A stretch of DNA of 36,924 nt from a virus. The DNA lies in the IMG/VR virus record IMGVR_UViG_3300033571_006471, positions 1 through 36,924 of that record, one strand, 5' to 3'. Numbering within the stretch: the stretch's first letter is position 1; every line of letters begins with the position of its first letter. The notes under the pieces were generated by a model. It saw only the letters and a list, made by a program, of their open reading frames with translations, was not told the DNA's origin and did not search any database. The position numbers and the translations under genes were made by a program. Positions 28,611 to 36,924 of the stretch are shown here, one piece after another.

Positions 28611-29108
28611 ATGGCTGGCAAGAAACCAAAGTTAGATATCAGCGACCTGTTGGGGTTCTTGAATCAACCTAAGGTTAAGGCTGCTACTAATTTGTCTCAG
28701 GGCAAGTTAACTTCGTCTGATGTTATGGGTTTAATGGGTGGCGGTCAGTCTAAGGCTGCGCCTTATTCTGATTTTTTGGCTCAGGCTACTAATCAAAAGG
28801 TTAAAAACGATTATGCAACAGCAAAGTTTTTGGCTGACTGGTACACACCTTTCAGCGAAGGACAAAGACTGGTTCAAGGTAAATCTGAACCGATGGACCC
28901 TATTTGGGCTGCTATGAGTATTTTCCCTTTTGGCAAGGCTGCTAAAAAGTTAAAAAATGTTGACAAAGAAACAAAGATGCTTTTGGATGTCCTTAGGTCG
29001 TCTAAGCCTTTAAGGAATCAGGTTGCTGGCTCCAACAGTGGAAGTGGTCCGTATGAAGGACAGTATTCCCCTATGGACATATTGTTGATGCAATTAGCAG
29101 GCGAATAA
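28611..29108 (+). CDS. Hypothetical virion-region protein (165 aa)
   Basis: Starts MAGKKPKLDISDLLGFLNQP, a weak version of the basic tag, then Lys/Ser/Gly segments and a hydrophobic centre (PIWAAMSIFPFGKAAKKL). The C-terminal end is more neutral (GQYSPMDILLMQLAGE). Unrecognised. It closes the basic-protein cassette before the head-tail genes. Confidence 0.65.
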   Translation: MAGKKPKLDISDLLGFLNQPKVKAATNLSQGKLTSSDVMGLMGGGQSKAAPYSDFLAQATNQKVKNDYATAKFLADWYTPFSEGQRLVQGKSEPMDPIWAAMSIFPFGKAAKKLKNVDKETKMLLDVLRSSKPLRNQVAGSNSGSGPYEGQYSPMDILLMQLAGE

Positions 29109-29111
29109 AGG

Positions 29112-29131
29112 GTTTGGGGGAACAATTCCCC
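29112..29131 (+). other. Short hairpin GGGGAA/TTCCCC
   Basis: 6-bp stem with a 3-nt CAA loop in the 30-nt spacer after the 165-aa gene. No T-run follows. It resembles a weak terminator or RNA stabiliser. Confidence 0.4.
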
Positions 29132-29139
29132 TAAGAGTG

Positions 29140-29364
29140 ATGAACAACAACTCTGTCCCCGCCCACGCCTATTATGGCACTCCTCAGACTGGCTACCGCC
29201 TTGCAGGCGTAGCCGAGTCCCGTATTGCTGCCCCTAGTGGACCGTACCTTGGTCGGGGGGATAAATGCGCTGGAAACGATGATACCTGTAACGCCAACAA
29301 GGTGCGTGGACAGGAGTTCTGTGTGGGGCATATGAAGAAGATTAAGTCTGAACGGGGTGCATAA
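29140..29364 (+). CDS. Small Cys/His protein (74 aa)
   Basis: N-terminal VPAHAYYGTPQTGYRLAGVA, then CAGNDDTCNANKVRGQEFCV and GH: three Cys plus His, one zinc site likely. The ATG at 29140 follows a GTG in frame; no strong Shine-Dalgarno. Similar small Cys proteins occur before adaptor genes in aquatic phages, in my recollection. TAATG with the adaptor gene. Confidence 0.65.
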   Translation: MNNNSVPAHAYYGTPQTGYRLAGVAESRIAAPSGPYLGRGDKCAGNDDTCNANKVRGQEFCVGHMKKIKSERGA

Positions 29365-30074
29365 TGGCTTATAATCAGATGACTGCTACAGCGTTGCGTC
29401 AGACTGTTCGTGATATTACGGACCTTGACGCTGAGGACCTTCCTGATTCGTTGTTGAACCTGTATTTGCGTGACGGGTATTACCGTATTTTGGATATTGA
29501 GAAGCGTTGGAACTTTTTGGAGAAGTCGTTTACTTTTAATACGGTTGCGGACCAGCGGGCTTATCCGATTAGTGCTTTTACTGCTGACCCGATGGCGCAG
29601 ATTGTTTCTATTGTGGATAACACGGGTGTTGGTTTGCGTTTGGATATGGTTTCACATGATGAGGCTGAAACCACTTATGTTGGGTCGTATGACACTAGCG
29701 GTGACCCGTTGTTTTACAGCATTTGGGAGGGAAATATTCATTTGTTTCCTAAACCTAATAATGCTCGTACTTTGACGGTTCGTGGTTATCGTGAACCGAT
29801 TGATTGGGTTACTACTGGTGGTTATGTTGATGCTAGTAGCAATTTGCATTTTGCTTTGGTGTATTATGCTTGCAGTCGTGTGTATCAACGCTTAGAGGAT
29901 GTCGCTATGGCTGATGTTTATAAGCGTTCGTTTGATGAGGGTGTTACTTTGGCTATTAAGTCTATTATGACTCCTAATAGTCATGCTCATTTGGTGTTGT
30001 CGGCTGGACGAACCAATGGTCGTCCAACCTTTAACGGATGGATGCAAAATCTTGGTAAAACTTTAGGACAGTAA
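29364..30074 (+). CDS. Head-tail adaptor / tail-tube A-type protein
   Basis: 236 residues. Helical N-terminus with LPDSLLNLYLRDGYYRILDI and EKRWNFLEKSFTF, then a beta-rich centre and a C-terminal helical pair (HFALVYYACSRVYQRLEDVA). This is the layout of T7 gp11/P22 gp4-type adaptors that bind under the portal and start the short tail. It is directly followed, in TAATG, by the nozzle-like gene, the usual pair in podoviruses. Confidence 0.8.
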   Translation: MAYNQMTATALRQTVRDITDLDAEDLPDSLLNLYLRDGYYRILDIEKRWNFLEKSFTFNTVADQRAYPISAFTADPMAQIVSIVDNTGVGLRLDMVSHDEAETTYVGSYDTSGDPLFYSIWEGNIHLFPKPNNARTLTVRGYREPIDWVTTGGYVDASSNLHFALVYYACSRVYQRLEDVAMADVYKRSFDEGVTLAIKSIMTPNSHAHLVLSAGRTNGRPTFNGWMQNLGKTLGQ

Positions 30075-31684
30075 TGGCTGGATTAAATATTACTGAAGTT
30101 TCCGATTTTACTGGTGGGTTGAACTTTCGTGCTGACCAGTTTCAGTTGTCAACTTTTGAGTCACCTGACATGTTGAATGTTGAAATTGACCCTAGAGGTG
30201 GGGTGTTCAGTCGTGGTGGTTACCGTCAGTTCAATACGACAGCGGTTGCTGGTACTTGGGGTCCGCAGAAGTTGTATCCGTTTAGTGGTGGTACGCCAAC
30301 AGTTATGTTGACGAACGAAACTAAGGTGTTGCGTTCTACTGGTGGTAACTTTACGACTTTGCAATCTAGTGCTGGCGTGGACATTACATCACCTAGTTCG
30401 CATGGTGCTTGTATGGCGCAGTGGGCTGACAGCATGTATATTGCTTGTGGTTCAGCGGGTAATGGTGGTTATGTTTGGAAAACAACTGACACTTATGCGT
30501 TTGCTTTAACAGCATCGGGTACTGCTCCTCATGCTTGGCAAACTACACCAACTACTTCTGAACGAAAGATGCCTACAGCGGAACATGTTATTGTCCATGC
30601 TAATAAATTGTGGGCGGCTAATACGACTGAGGATGGAACATATTATCCGAACCGTTTGCGTTGGTCGTTAGAGAACGCACCTGAGAACTGGGCTAGTGAT
30701 GACTATTTTGATATCGTTGGCGGAGGCAACGGTATCACAGGTATGGCTGTTGTTTCAGGACAATTAGTTGTTTTTAAACCTAATGCTGTGTATGTTGTGT
30801 TTGGTTACGCTAGTGACAATTTTCAGGTTGTTGAGTTAACGAACCGTTTGGGTTGTTTGAATCATCATGCTGTTGCACAGGCTGATGATGGTGTTTACTG
30901 GTTTAGTCATAATCAGGGACTATATTTTTATAATGGTGCATCCATTAAAGATATGTTTGACAACCTTCGTACAGCAATTGACTTGAACTATATTAACCCT
31001 GCTTCGCATGAGGCTGTGACTGTTTCTTGGGTTGGTCGGCGTGTATGGGTTTCAGCACCATATTCCACTACTACCACTGTCACTGATGCGACAGTTAACT
31101 TTGTGTTGGACCCAACTATTCGTGGTGGTGTGTACACAATGTTTTCAACACATGATGGTTATGGTTTGGTTGGTGGTTGTGACTGGACTGATTCCAGTGA
31201 AATTGATTACCGTTTAATGTGTCATCCAACTTCAGCATATGTTGTTAAGGTTGACATGTATGGTGAAGAAACGGACAACATTACTGGAAGTAATGTTGCT
31301 TTCTCTAGTTATTATAAGACACGATGGTTTGATGGTGGGTCTTATATGCAGAAGAAAATGTTCCGCCGACCTGACTTTGTTGTTAAAGAATCTGATTTGG
31401 CTCAATCTATAACCGTTAAGGTTTACCATGATTTCACCGAAGGTGAAGGTAATGAGCGAAAGATTTTTGACATTTCGCAGTCTCCACCAACAACAGCGTT
31501 GTTGTGGGGTTCGGGTTTGTGGGGTGAGGATTGGGCTAGTGGTGCTGCAAGTTCTAAAGTTTTGGCTGGTCGGAACCTTGGTTTGGCTAGGGCTATCCAG
31601 TTGGAATTTGTTGGTCCATCCCAACAACGATGGGGTGTAAACAGTATCGGTTACAAATATCAGGCACGGAGAATTAAAGGATAA
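30074..31684 (+). CDS. Tail nozzle / tail-tube B-like protein
   Basis: 536 residues, beta-rich. N-terminus TDFTGG-type start (VSDFTGGLNFRADQFQLSTF ESPDMLNV) with repeated strand-turn units, WGPQKLYPFSGG, GGNGITGMAVVSGQLVVFKP, EAVTVSWVGRRVWVSAP and more, compatible with a beta-propeller core like T7 gp12 or P22-type nozzle proteins. It would form the distal tail tube and bind the fibres. Position after the adaptor supports it; the fold is inferred by pattern. Confidence 0.75.
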   Translation: MAGLNITEVSDFTGGLNFRADQFQLSTFESPDMLNVEIDPRGGVFSRGGYRQFNTTAVAGTWGPQKLYPFSGGTPTVMLTNETKVLRSTGGNFTTLQSSAGVDITSPSSHGACMAQWADSMYIACGSAGNGGYVWKTTDTYAFALTASGTAPHAWQTTPTTSERKMPTAEHVIVHANKLWAANTTEDGTYYPNRLRWSLENAPENWASDDYFDIVGGGNGITGMAVVSGQLVVFKPNAVYVVFGYASDNFQVVELTNRLGCLNHHAVAQADDGVYWFSHNQGLYFYNGASIKDMFDNLRTAIDLNYINPASHEAVTVSWVGRRVWVSAPYSTTTTVTDATVNFVLDPTIRGGVYTMFSTHDGYGLVGGCDWTDSSEIDYRLMCHPTSAYVVKVDMYGEETDNITGSNVAFSSYYKTRWFDGGSYMQKKMFRRPDFVVKESDLAQSITVKVYHDFTEGEGNERKIFDISQSPPTTALLWGSGLWGEDWASGAASSKVLAGRNLGLARAIQLEFVGPSQQRWGVNSIGYKYQARRIKG

Positions 31685-31687
31685 TTT

Positions 31688-31918
31688 ATGGCAACTCTTA
31701 ATATTCCAAACAACTTCACCAACGGCACTCCTGCCGTTGCTACAGAAGTTAACGCAAACTTTCAGGCAGTAAAAACTTTTGCTGAAGCACTTGCAGCGGG
31801 GACAAATCTTGATGATGGGTCTATTGTGTATAGCAAGTTGGCGGCAGCCACCGTTTCGGCTTTGACCGCTGCTGGTGACACAGACCAAATTGTTTTGGGT
31901 GTACAGATTTTCGGATGA
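31688..31918 (+). CDS. Short fibre-associated protein (76 aa)
   Basis: Begins MATLNIPNNFTNGTPAVATE with VNANFQAVKTFAEALAAG, an N-terminal pattern seen at the start of tail-fibre or spike proteins. Ends DTDQIVLGVQIFG, close to the end of the 73-aa protein at 17447 (DQ[FI]VL....F). It may be an adaptor linking tail and fibre. It ends in ATGA with the next gene. Confidence 0.65.
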   Translation: MATLNIPNNFTNGTPAVATEVNANFQAVKTFAEALAAGTNLDDGSIVYSKLAAATVSALTAAGDTDQIVLGVQIFG

Positions 31919-32085
31919 GTAACGGCTGGCAAACCCCTTTTCTGTCCGTGCTGACAGGTTCCGACAAAGATGCGCTTCAGCGTATCTTTGCTTCACTTCA
32001 GGCTGAGTTGGCTCGGATGCAAACCGAAATAGACATCCTTAAAGAGCGAAACACCTTTAAATATAAGGAACAAACGAGGTATTAA
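31915..32085 (+). CDS. Small coiled-coil protein (56 aa)
   Basis: Starts MSNGWQTPFLSVLTGSDKDA, followed by a heptad-like helix (LQRIFASLQAELARMQTEID). The ATG at 31915 is in a 4-nt ATGA overlap with the preceding stop, and it fills the gap to 32087 exactly. Probably a structural helper, perhaps a trimerising segment. Confidence 0.7.
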   Translation: MSNGWQTPFLSVLTGSDKDALQRIFASLQAELARMQTEIDILKERNTFKYKEQTRY

Positions 32086-32086
32086 T

Positions 32087-32524
32087 ATGAGCATGACCGA
32101 GGCATATTATAACGATTTTGGACAGAATGAGTCTGCTCAGATTGCTAGACGACAGAAGCGTTCTATTGCTAACCAGCAGGCTGCTTTGCTTGGACAGCAG
32201 CGTGGTTCACGCCGTATTGCTGACATCACTAAGGCTGGTGTTCAGGGTTATAATCCTTTGGTTTCTCAGTATGGTCGCCGTGGTTTGTCGGGTCCTAATG
32301 TTCAGTCGGGTATTACTCGTAAGGGTTTGGCTGATTATGCGACTGGTTTGCAAGCACAGTTGGGTGCTGAGCAAACCAATATTCAGGATGAGTTGAATAA
32401 GATTGCTATGGAGGAATCTGTTCAGCAGGCTGATTTGGAATCATATTTGGCTGAACAGCGTTTGCAGAAGCAGCGTGACATTATAAATGCCGCAACACAG
32501 TTGCGCCAGTTCTCTAGTTACTAG
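32087..32524 (+). CDS. Hypothetical internal-virion-type protein (145 aa)
   Basis: Gln/Ala/Arg-rich helical protein: NESAQIARRQKRSIANQQAA, then a Gly-containing turn (YNPLVSQYGRRGLSGPNVQS) and a long C-terminal helix (LESYLAEQRLQKQRDIINAA). Composition and place, between nozzle and giant ejection gene, resemble the small internal (ejection) proteins of T7-like phages. Family not recognised. Confidence 0.65.
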   Translation: MSMTEAYYNDFGQNESAQIARRQKRSIANQQAALLGQQRGSRRIADITKAGVQGYNPLVSQYGRRGLSGPNVQSGITRKGLADYATGLQAQLGAEQTNIQDELNKIAMEESVQQADLESYLAEQRLQKQRDIINAATQLRQFSSY

Positions 32525-32532
32525 GAGTTATT

Positions 32533-33567
32533 ATGGGTATTGTTTATGTGAATGGTCGTTTGGTTCGTGAATCTGATGAGGAGAAGGCAGCCCGTTTAGC
32601 GTTGGCTGGTGCTGGTAATACTGGTACTCAGGAACAGTTTGATAAGCAACGCATGTTTGGTTCTACGGCACAAAAGAATCTTGTTAAGGCTGGTCGTGCA
32701 TTAAAAGAACCAACCGCAACTGTTGGACCATATAATCCTGCTAAAAATAATCGTGTTAGTTTAACTACTGGTAAACCTGTTGTAGCACCAACCGCAGATA
32801 GCAATAAGGGTGGTTCAGGTGCAGCCGTAACCGACAAGGCTTTGCAGGAGGCTCAGGACCGTGCGTTGGCTTACGCTTCAGGTATGCAAGCCGTTTCAGA
32901 ATATGAAGCACAAGCCAACGCAGCGAAAGAGGCTGCGTTGGGTCGTCTTAAAGATGTTTATGACCCACAGGAAAAACAGATTGCTGATGAACGGTTGCGT
33001 CAACTGAAAATTTTGGAAGGTTTAATTTCTCAGGGTCAAACAGATATTTCTCAGGCTGAAGTAGATTTTTTGAACGCTGTTAAACCAACATCGGCATATT
33101 CTAATATGCCGATGGTTAACATGGAGGCTATTCAGAATCCGTTGTTGGCGGCGTTGCGTCAAGCAGGAGCAAGCGAGGAATCTGTTCAAGCACAGTCAGC
33201 GATGGACAAGTCGTTGGGTGACTTTATGAATCAGTTACAGCAGCAATCTGCCACTAGGTATGGTAATGTTCAAGAGAACTATTTAGAGTCGTTGAGGAAC
33301 GCTGGTCGTGGTGGTGCTTTGGCTGGTCGCACATATTTGGGTCAGCGTCAACCTGAAATTACTGCTGGTATTGAATCAGATTATTCTAAGATGTTGAATG
33401 AGTTGGCTACTGCACGGGCTGGTAGTGAATCCAGTGTTTATGACCAGTTGAATGATGCGTTGTCCAAGATTACCGAACTCAGGGCTGATACTACAGCAAA
33501 GTATGCTCCACGCAAAAAACAACAAACAACAAATGTTAATCGTGGTGGGTCAAGGGCTGAAATTTAA
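32533..33567 (+). CDS. Internal-virion-type coiled-coil protein (344 aa)
   Basis: N-terminal 100 residues low-complexity (Pro/Thr/Gly), then an Ala/Gln/Glu-rich helical body (EYEAQANAAKEAALGRLKDV; DERLRQLKILEGLISQGQTD) and a GAGRGGALAGR-type turn near residue 265. It looks like a T7 gp15-type ejection protein by composition and neighbours only. It overlaps the giant gene in TAATG at 33567. Confidence 0.65.
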   Translation: MGIVYVNGRLVRESDEEKAARLALAGAGNTGTQEQFDKQRMFGSTAQKNLVKAGRALKEPTATVGPYNPAKNNRVSLTTGKPVVAPTADSNKGGSGAAVTDKALQEAQDRALAYASGMQAVSEYEAQANAAKEAALGRLKDVYDPQEKQIADERLRQLKILEGLISQGQTDISQAEVDFLNAVKPTSAYSNMPMVNMEAIQNPLLAALRQAGASEESVQAQSAMDKSLGDFMNQLQQQSATRYGNVQENYLESLRNAGRGGALAGRTYLGQRQPEITAGIESDYSKMLNELATARAGSESSVYDQLNDALSKITELRADTTAKYAPRKKQQTTNVNRGGSRAEI

Positions 33568-36500
33568 TGGTTGTTTCTCGTGGTCCGTTGAATGTTCCTA
33601 AACCTTATGTAGGTAAAGGTATTGCTATTGGTAATGTTATTAAACCAAAAGCAACCGAAACAGATGAGGAAACAAACCGTCAAAAGTTGGATGCAACTTT
33701 GCAGACCGCTATTGAGCGTATCGCACGGGACCCGAAGTTAACTCAGGACCAAAAAATTCAGGCTGTTATAGAAGTACAGAAACAGGCTGAAGGTAAAAAG
33801 TCCCCTAGTGTGTGGGGTGGTGTTGTTGGTGCTGTAGGTGGTGCGGCTAAAAAAGTTGTTGCTGGTCCTATTTATGCTATGAATGAGTGGGCTGATTTGA
33901 TTAAGCCTCTGACGAATACTGCGATGTCTGCGGCTAACGAAATTGAAGGTGCGCTTCAAACTCAGGGTGCAAAACTTGAACAAAAGAAACAAACAGGTCA
34001 ACCGTTAAGTGCAACGGAAAAGATTTTTAGCACACTTGGTATTGGTGGTTATGGTGATGAGGGCAAAACTAGCAGGATTTTGTCCAACCCTGACCAGTAT
34101 GCACCAAGTTGGGACAGGTTTGTAAAGAACGCTGGTCGTGAGGACCATTATAATCCGTTTTTCACTGAAGAAAAGTTTGCTGACAAGTCAACTGCATCAA
34201 AACTGTTTTCAACAGTTTATGTTGGTGCTATCGCTGACCCGTTAACTTATGCTGGTGTTGGTGCATTAAACCATGCTGGTCGTGCAGGTCGTGTCGCATT
34301 AGCGATACGCATGGTTGAAAAGTATGGTGACGATGTTGTGGATGTTGCCCGTATCACTAGGTATGGTGTTGCTGGTGTTCCTAAGGCTTTGCGTGAAGCA
34401 GAGAACCTGAGCATGGGTATTCGTTATGCTGGAAAAATTATTCCTAAGACAGGTGGTGCTGAAACCGCTTTTGCTTATGGTCGTGCCGCTGTTGGTGATG
34501 TCCTTCAGGCTGGTAAATATAATCCGATTCGTGGACTGGTTACCGCTACAACACCTAAAAGTCTAAAGGGTATTCAGGCTTTGAATGTTGGTCGCCGTGC
34601 AGGTCAAGGTTTAGATTATGAACAGATTCGTCCAAGCATAGTTCAGTTCACTGCAAGCAAGTTCGCTAAGGGTGCTACTTCGGTTGCGTATCGTCAAGCA
34701 CAGCAGGAACTTGTTGAGTTGGCTCAACGCCAAAGGGCTTTGGTTGGTAAAGGTTTGCGTAACAAAGCCGCCAAGGCTGTTGGTATCGGTGCTAGGGATG
34801 CTGAAGCGTTAAACATTTATCGTTATATTGAAATGCCTGAGTCAGAAATGTTGGCTAGTAAGGCTATTACTGATGAAACTAAACAGTTGGTTGTTGATAT
34901 TCGTGCATGGCAGGACAAGTTGCGTAATTCCGCTAATGCGGAAATACGCCAGTTCGGTGATGACTTTGGTACGAATGTTACTGAGATTGGTTTCATTGAT
35001 GACTATTTGCATCACAAGGTTACACCTGAGGCTAGAAAGTGGATGATGTCTCAGCAAGGACAGCGTAGTTTGGCACGAGGTGAATGGAAGGGTTCTGATA
35101 TCACCTTGAAGGAGTTGACTGATAATACTGGTCCTTTGATGTATCGTAAGTTGCGTGGTGAATATGTTGACCCTGATACTGGTGAAGTTGTTGTTGAAAC
35201 ATTTTTAGGTCAACCTGTTCGTTATGGTACGGTTGATGAGATTAACAAGATTTTTGGTGACGCTACAGAGGCGCAGGGTTTAGGTCGTTTGCAGTGGTTT
35301 GAAACCGATATGGTTTCTATTTTGGATAGTTATGCGTTTTCTATTTCAAAGGTTAAGGGTAAGGTTGCGTTTGCTAGACGGGCTTTTGATTTCGGTGACC
35401 CTGATATTATTCGTCCTTTGATTAAGAAGGTTGTCCCTGATGCTGAACTTGTGACACGCTTGGAGCGTGTTCATAGCACTATCGTAAAAACACAGACACG
35501 GTTGCGTAATCGTGTTCAAACGAATGTTATTCGTTTGCAAGATATGGGTAAGTATGGTGTTCGTTATGCAACCAAGTTTTTGAATGGTGAATTAACTAAG
35601 AAGGCGATGACAACACAAGAAATTGCCAAGTTGACTCGTAGGTTAGATTTGGCTATTGCTGATTTGACTGCTGCTAATGTTCGTGCGGCTTCTATTGAGG
35701 CGGCTAAGCGTGGCGAGTTCCCTGTTTTGAACGCCGTGTTTTTGGATGAGTTAACAAACCTTAGGGCGGCGATTAATAACGCTGAGCGTTATGCCGCAAC
35801 TATTGAGTTGCGTAACATTTATGCAACGATTTATCCGAATCATAATCCTACGACTTTGGCTGGTCGCAGCCCTGAGTGGTTGGCTGAAAAGATTATGAAT
35901 TCCAAAGGTATTCCTGCTACTCGTGAGTTGCGGGAGGTTAATGCACGGATGCGTCAGTTGCGGGCGCAAATGGATGCGATGCCAGACGGACCAGAGTTTA
36001 CCCAGATGCGAGCAAGTTTGGAATCAGATTATTATGATTTGGAAAATGTTGAGCGTGGTTACAGTCAGATTGCCAGCGTTAAGGCTGAGGCTACTTATGC
36101 TGATGATGGTTTACTTTATGGTTCAGCAGATGACCTGATTGCTTTACCTGAGGAGGCTGGTTACAAGGCTTTCCGTACACGCCCACGAGATGCTGGTTTC
36201 GCTAACGGTGATGACTCGGTTGCTGTCCACGCTATCCCTGAAAAAGAATTGGTTGATTTGCGTCAGCCAGCAGATTTGTTGGACTATTTTTCACCTGACA
36301 ATTTCGGTGAGGATTTGGGTTTTGCTTTAGCACAAAAAGGTTTACAACTGGAAGGTGAGGCGTTCTCTGTTGGGTATCGCCAGTTGATTGAAACTGGCGA
36401 ATACGATGACGAATTAGCCGAGTTTTATCCAGCGATTGCCATGTTGATTGACACTATTCGTTGGAACACGGTTCATGTTGACCCTAACGATATTGTTTCT

Positions 36501-36924
36501 GATGCACAAATTGTAGAAATTTTTGAATCCATTGATGACGCTATCCGTCAGATACCTGACTTGGCTGACCCTGAAGATGTGGACATTTTTGCTAGGGAGA
36601 TTATGGAGGAAGTTTTTGGTGCTAGTGCTTTCCGCCGTAGCGTTGACCCACAAGACCCACGACAAGGTTTGCTAATCCCATCTAGGTTGATTGACGACAC
36701 TGGTCCTGCTGATGAAGGTTTCGCTGTAATCTTTCCTCATAATCATAATTTCCCACGAGCAACAGGTAACCCTACTGATGGTGTTCAGACTGTTAAGGGT
36801 AACAAGTTGGTTAAGAGTATTCTTGATGGTGATTATGAGCAAGCCAGTTTGCAAACAAGTTTGGCTAAGGCTGCTAAAGAGGAGGAAATCGTTGAACTTG
36901 AAAAAGCAGCACTTAATAGTGCGG
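33567..36924 (+). CDS. Giant ejection-type virion protein, 5' part (continues at 1-2201)
   Basis: ATG at 33567 (TAATG overlap) begins MVVSRGPLNVPKPYVGKGIA; the frame is open to the window end and continues in the same frame from 88 to 2201 once the 87-bp repeat is merged, 1,823 residues in all. This part includes Gly/Ala-rich hydrophobic stretches (WGGVVGAVGGAAKKVVAGPI near residue 80; TVYVGAIADPLTYAGVGAL near 215) that could enter a membrane, then long helical segments with many Arg/Glu, and an acidic region near residue 900-1050. Inferred as the largest ejected protein. No lytic or protease motif recognised. Confidence 0.85.
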   Translation, partial: MVVSRGPLNVPKPYVGKGIAIGNVIKPKATETDEETNRQKLDATLQTAIERIARDPKLTQDQKIQAVIEVQKQAEGKKSPSVWGGVVGAVGGAAKKVVAGPIYAMNEWADLIKPLTNTAMSAANEIEGALQTQGAKLEQKKQTGQPLSATEKIFSTLGIGGYGDEGKTSRILSNPDQYAPSWDRFVKNAGREDHYNPFFTEEKFADKSTASKLFSTVYVGAIADPLTYAGVGALNHAGRAGRVALAIRMVEKYGDDVVDVARITRYGVAGVPKALREAENLSMGIRYAGKIIPKTGGAETAFAYGRAAVGDVLQAGKYNPIRGLVTATTPKSLKGIQALNVGRRAGQGLDYEQIRPSIVQFTASKFAKGATSVAYRQAQQELVELAQRQRALVGKGLRNKAAKAVGIGARDAEALNIYRYIEMPESEMLASKAITDETKQLVVDIRAWQDKLRNSANAEIRQFGDDFGTNVTEIGFIDDYLHHKVTPEARKWMMSQQGQRSLARGEWKGSDITLKELTDNTGPLMYRKLRGEYVDPDTGEVVVETFLGQPVRYGTVDEINKIFGDATEAQGLGRLQWFETDMVSILDSYAFSISKVKGKVAFARRAFDFGDPDIIRPLIKKVVPDAELVTRLERVHSTIVKTQTRLRNRVQTNVIRLQDMGKYGVRYATKFLNGELTKKAMTTQEIAKLTRRLDLAIADLTAANVRAASIEAAKRGEFPVLNAVFLDELTNLRAAINNAERYAATIELRNIYATIYPNHNPTTLAGRSPEWLAEKIMNSKGIPATRELREVNARMRQLRAQMDAMPDGPEFTQMRASLESDYYDLENVERGYSQIASVKAEATYADDGLLYGSADDLIALPEEAGYKAFRTRPRDAGFANGDDSVAVHAIPEKELVDLRQPADLLDYFSPDNFGEDLGFALAQKGLQLEGEAFSVGYRQLIETGEYDDELAEFYPAIAMLIDTIRWNTVHVDPNDIVSDAQIVEIFESIDDAIRQIPDLADPEDVDIFAREIMEEVFGASAFRRSVDPQDPRQGLLIPSRLIDDTGPADEGFAVIFPHNHNFPRATGNPTDGVQTVKGNKLVKSILDGDYEQASLQTSLAKAAKEEEIVELEKAALNSA
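36838..36924. repeat. 87-bp direct terminal repeat, right copy
   Basis: Exact copy of 1-87. Merging the two closes the genome at about 36,837 bp and restores the giant gene. Confidence 0.97.

Noticed and set aside
28286-28621. Minus-strand Ala/Phe-rich frame of 111 codons
   Set aside because: It is the antisense of the basic 188-aa gene, created by its Ala/Lys codons.
31232-31996. Minus-strand frame of 254 codons
   Set aside because: Long but antisense to the nozzle-like gene and its neighbours, Cys/Ser/Asn-rich without motifs, and without an SD; the plus-strand genes there are contiguous and coupled.

Overview
The window is the near-complete genome of a tailed bacteriophage, most likely a podovirus. 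Its first 87 bases (1-87) recur exactly as its last 87 (36838-36924), so the contig closes into a circle of about 36,837 bp, or is terminally redundant. Virion genes support the call: small and large terminase, portal, scaffold, HK97-fold capsid, a tail-tube-type adaptor, a nozzle-like protein and a giant ejection-type protein, with no tape measure, sheath or tail-assembly chaperones. I see no integrase, excisionase or repressor, so a lytic life is likely. The host cannot be fixed from sequence; a freshwater bacterium, perhaps an actinobacterium, is only a guess.

Layout. (1) 2.17-14.29 kb, minus strand: early/replication module. In transcription order: two small proteins, an AAA+ ATPase with a putative VWA-like partner, a membrane protein, a DUF3846-like protein, small zinc-binding proteins, a Cas4/RecB-like nuclease, a DnaB-like helicase, an archaeo-eukaryotic-type primase, a proteasome/HslV-like peptidase, a RusA-like resolvase, a second PD-(D/E)XK-type protein, a sigma region 4-like protein and an NMAD1-type protein. 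No DNA polymerase or RNA polymerase gene is visible. (2) 14.3-15.2 kb: a largely non-coding, repeat-rich control region. (3) 15.21-16.41 kb, minus strand: five tiny genes all joined by TAATG. (4) 16.41-16.60 kb: divergent control region. (5) 16.60-36.92 kb and on through 1-2.20 kb, plus strand: late module, in the order TerS, fibre/adhesin genes, lysis genes, TerL, portal, scaffold, capsid, a cassette of small basic proteins, adaptor, nozzle, coiled-coil proteins and one 1,823-residue protein split by the contig ends.

How the parts work together. The primase, helicase, nuclease and resolvase handle DNA replication and junction processing, probably with a host polymerase. The sigma-like protein at the end of the early operon could turn host RNA polymerase toward late genes. 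TerS/TerL and the portal package DNA; the adaptor, nozzle and ejection proteins deliver it; a signal-peptide transglycosylase, an M15-type peptidase and small membrane proteins would open the cell.

The most unusual signal is at RNA level. Seven minus-strand genes carry the Shine-Dalgarno GGAG in or beside the loop of a short inverted repeat just before the start codon, usually with another stable hairpin (two with UUCG loops) upstream. Two intergenic spacers also hold tRNA T-arm-like folds. Other points of note are the HslV-like peptidase, the paralogous basic-protein cassette, and the absence of a polymerase despite a full primase/helicase set.
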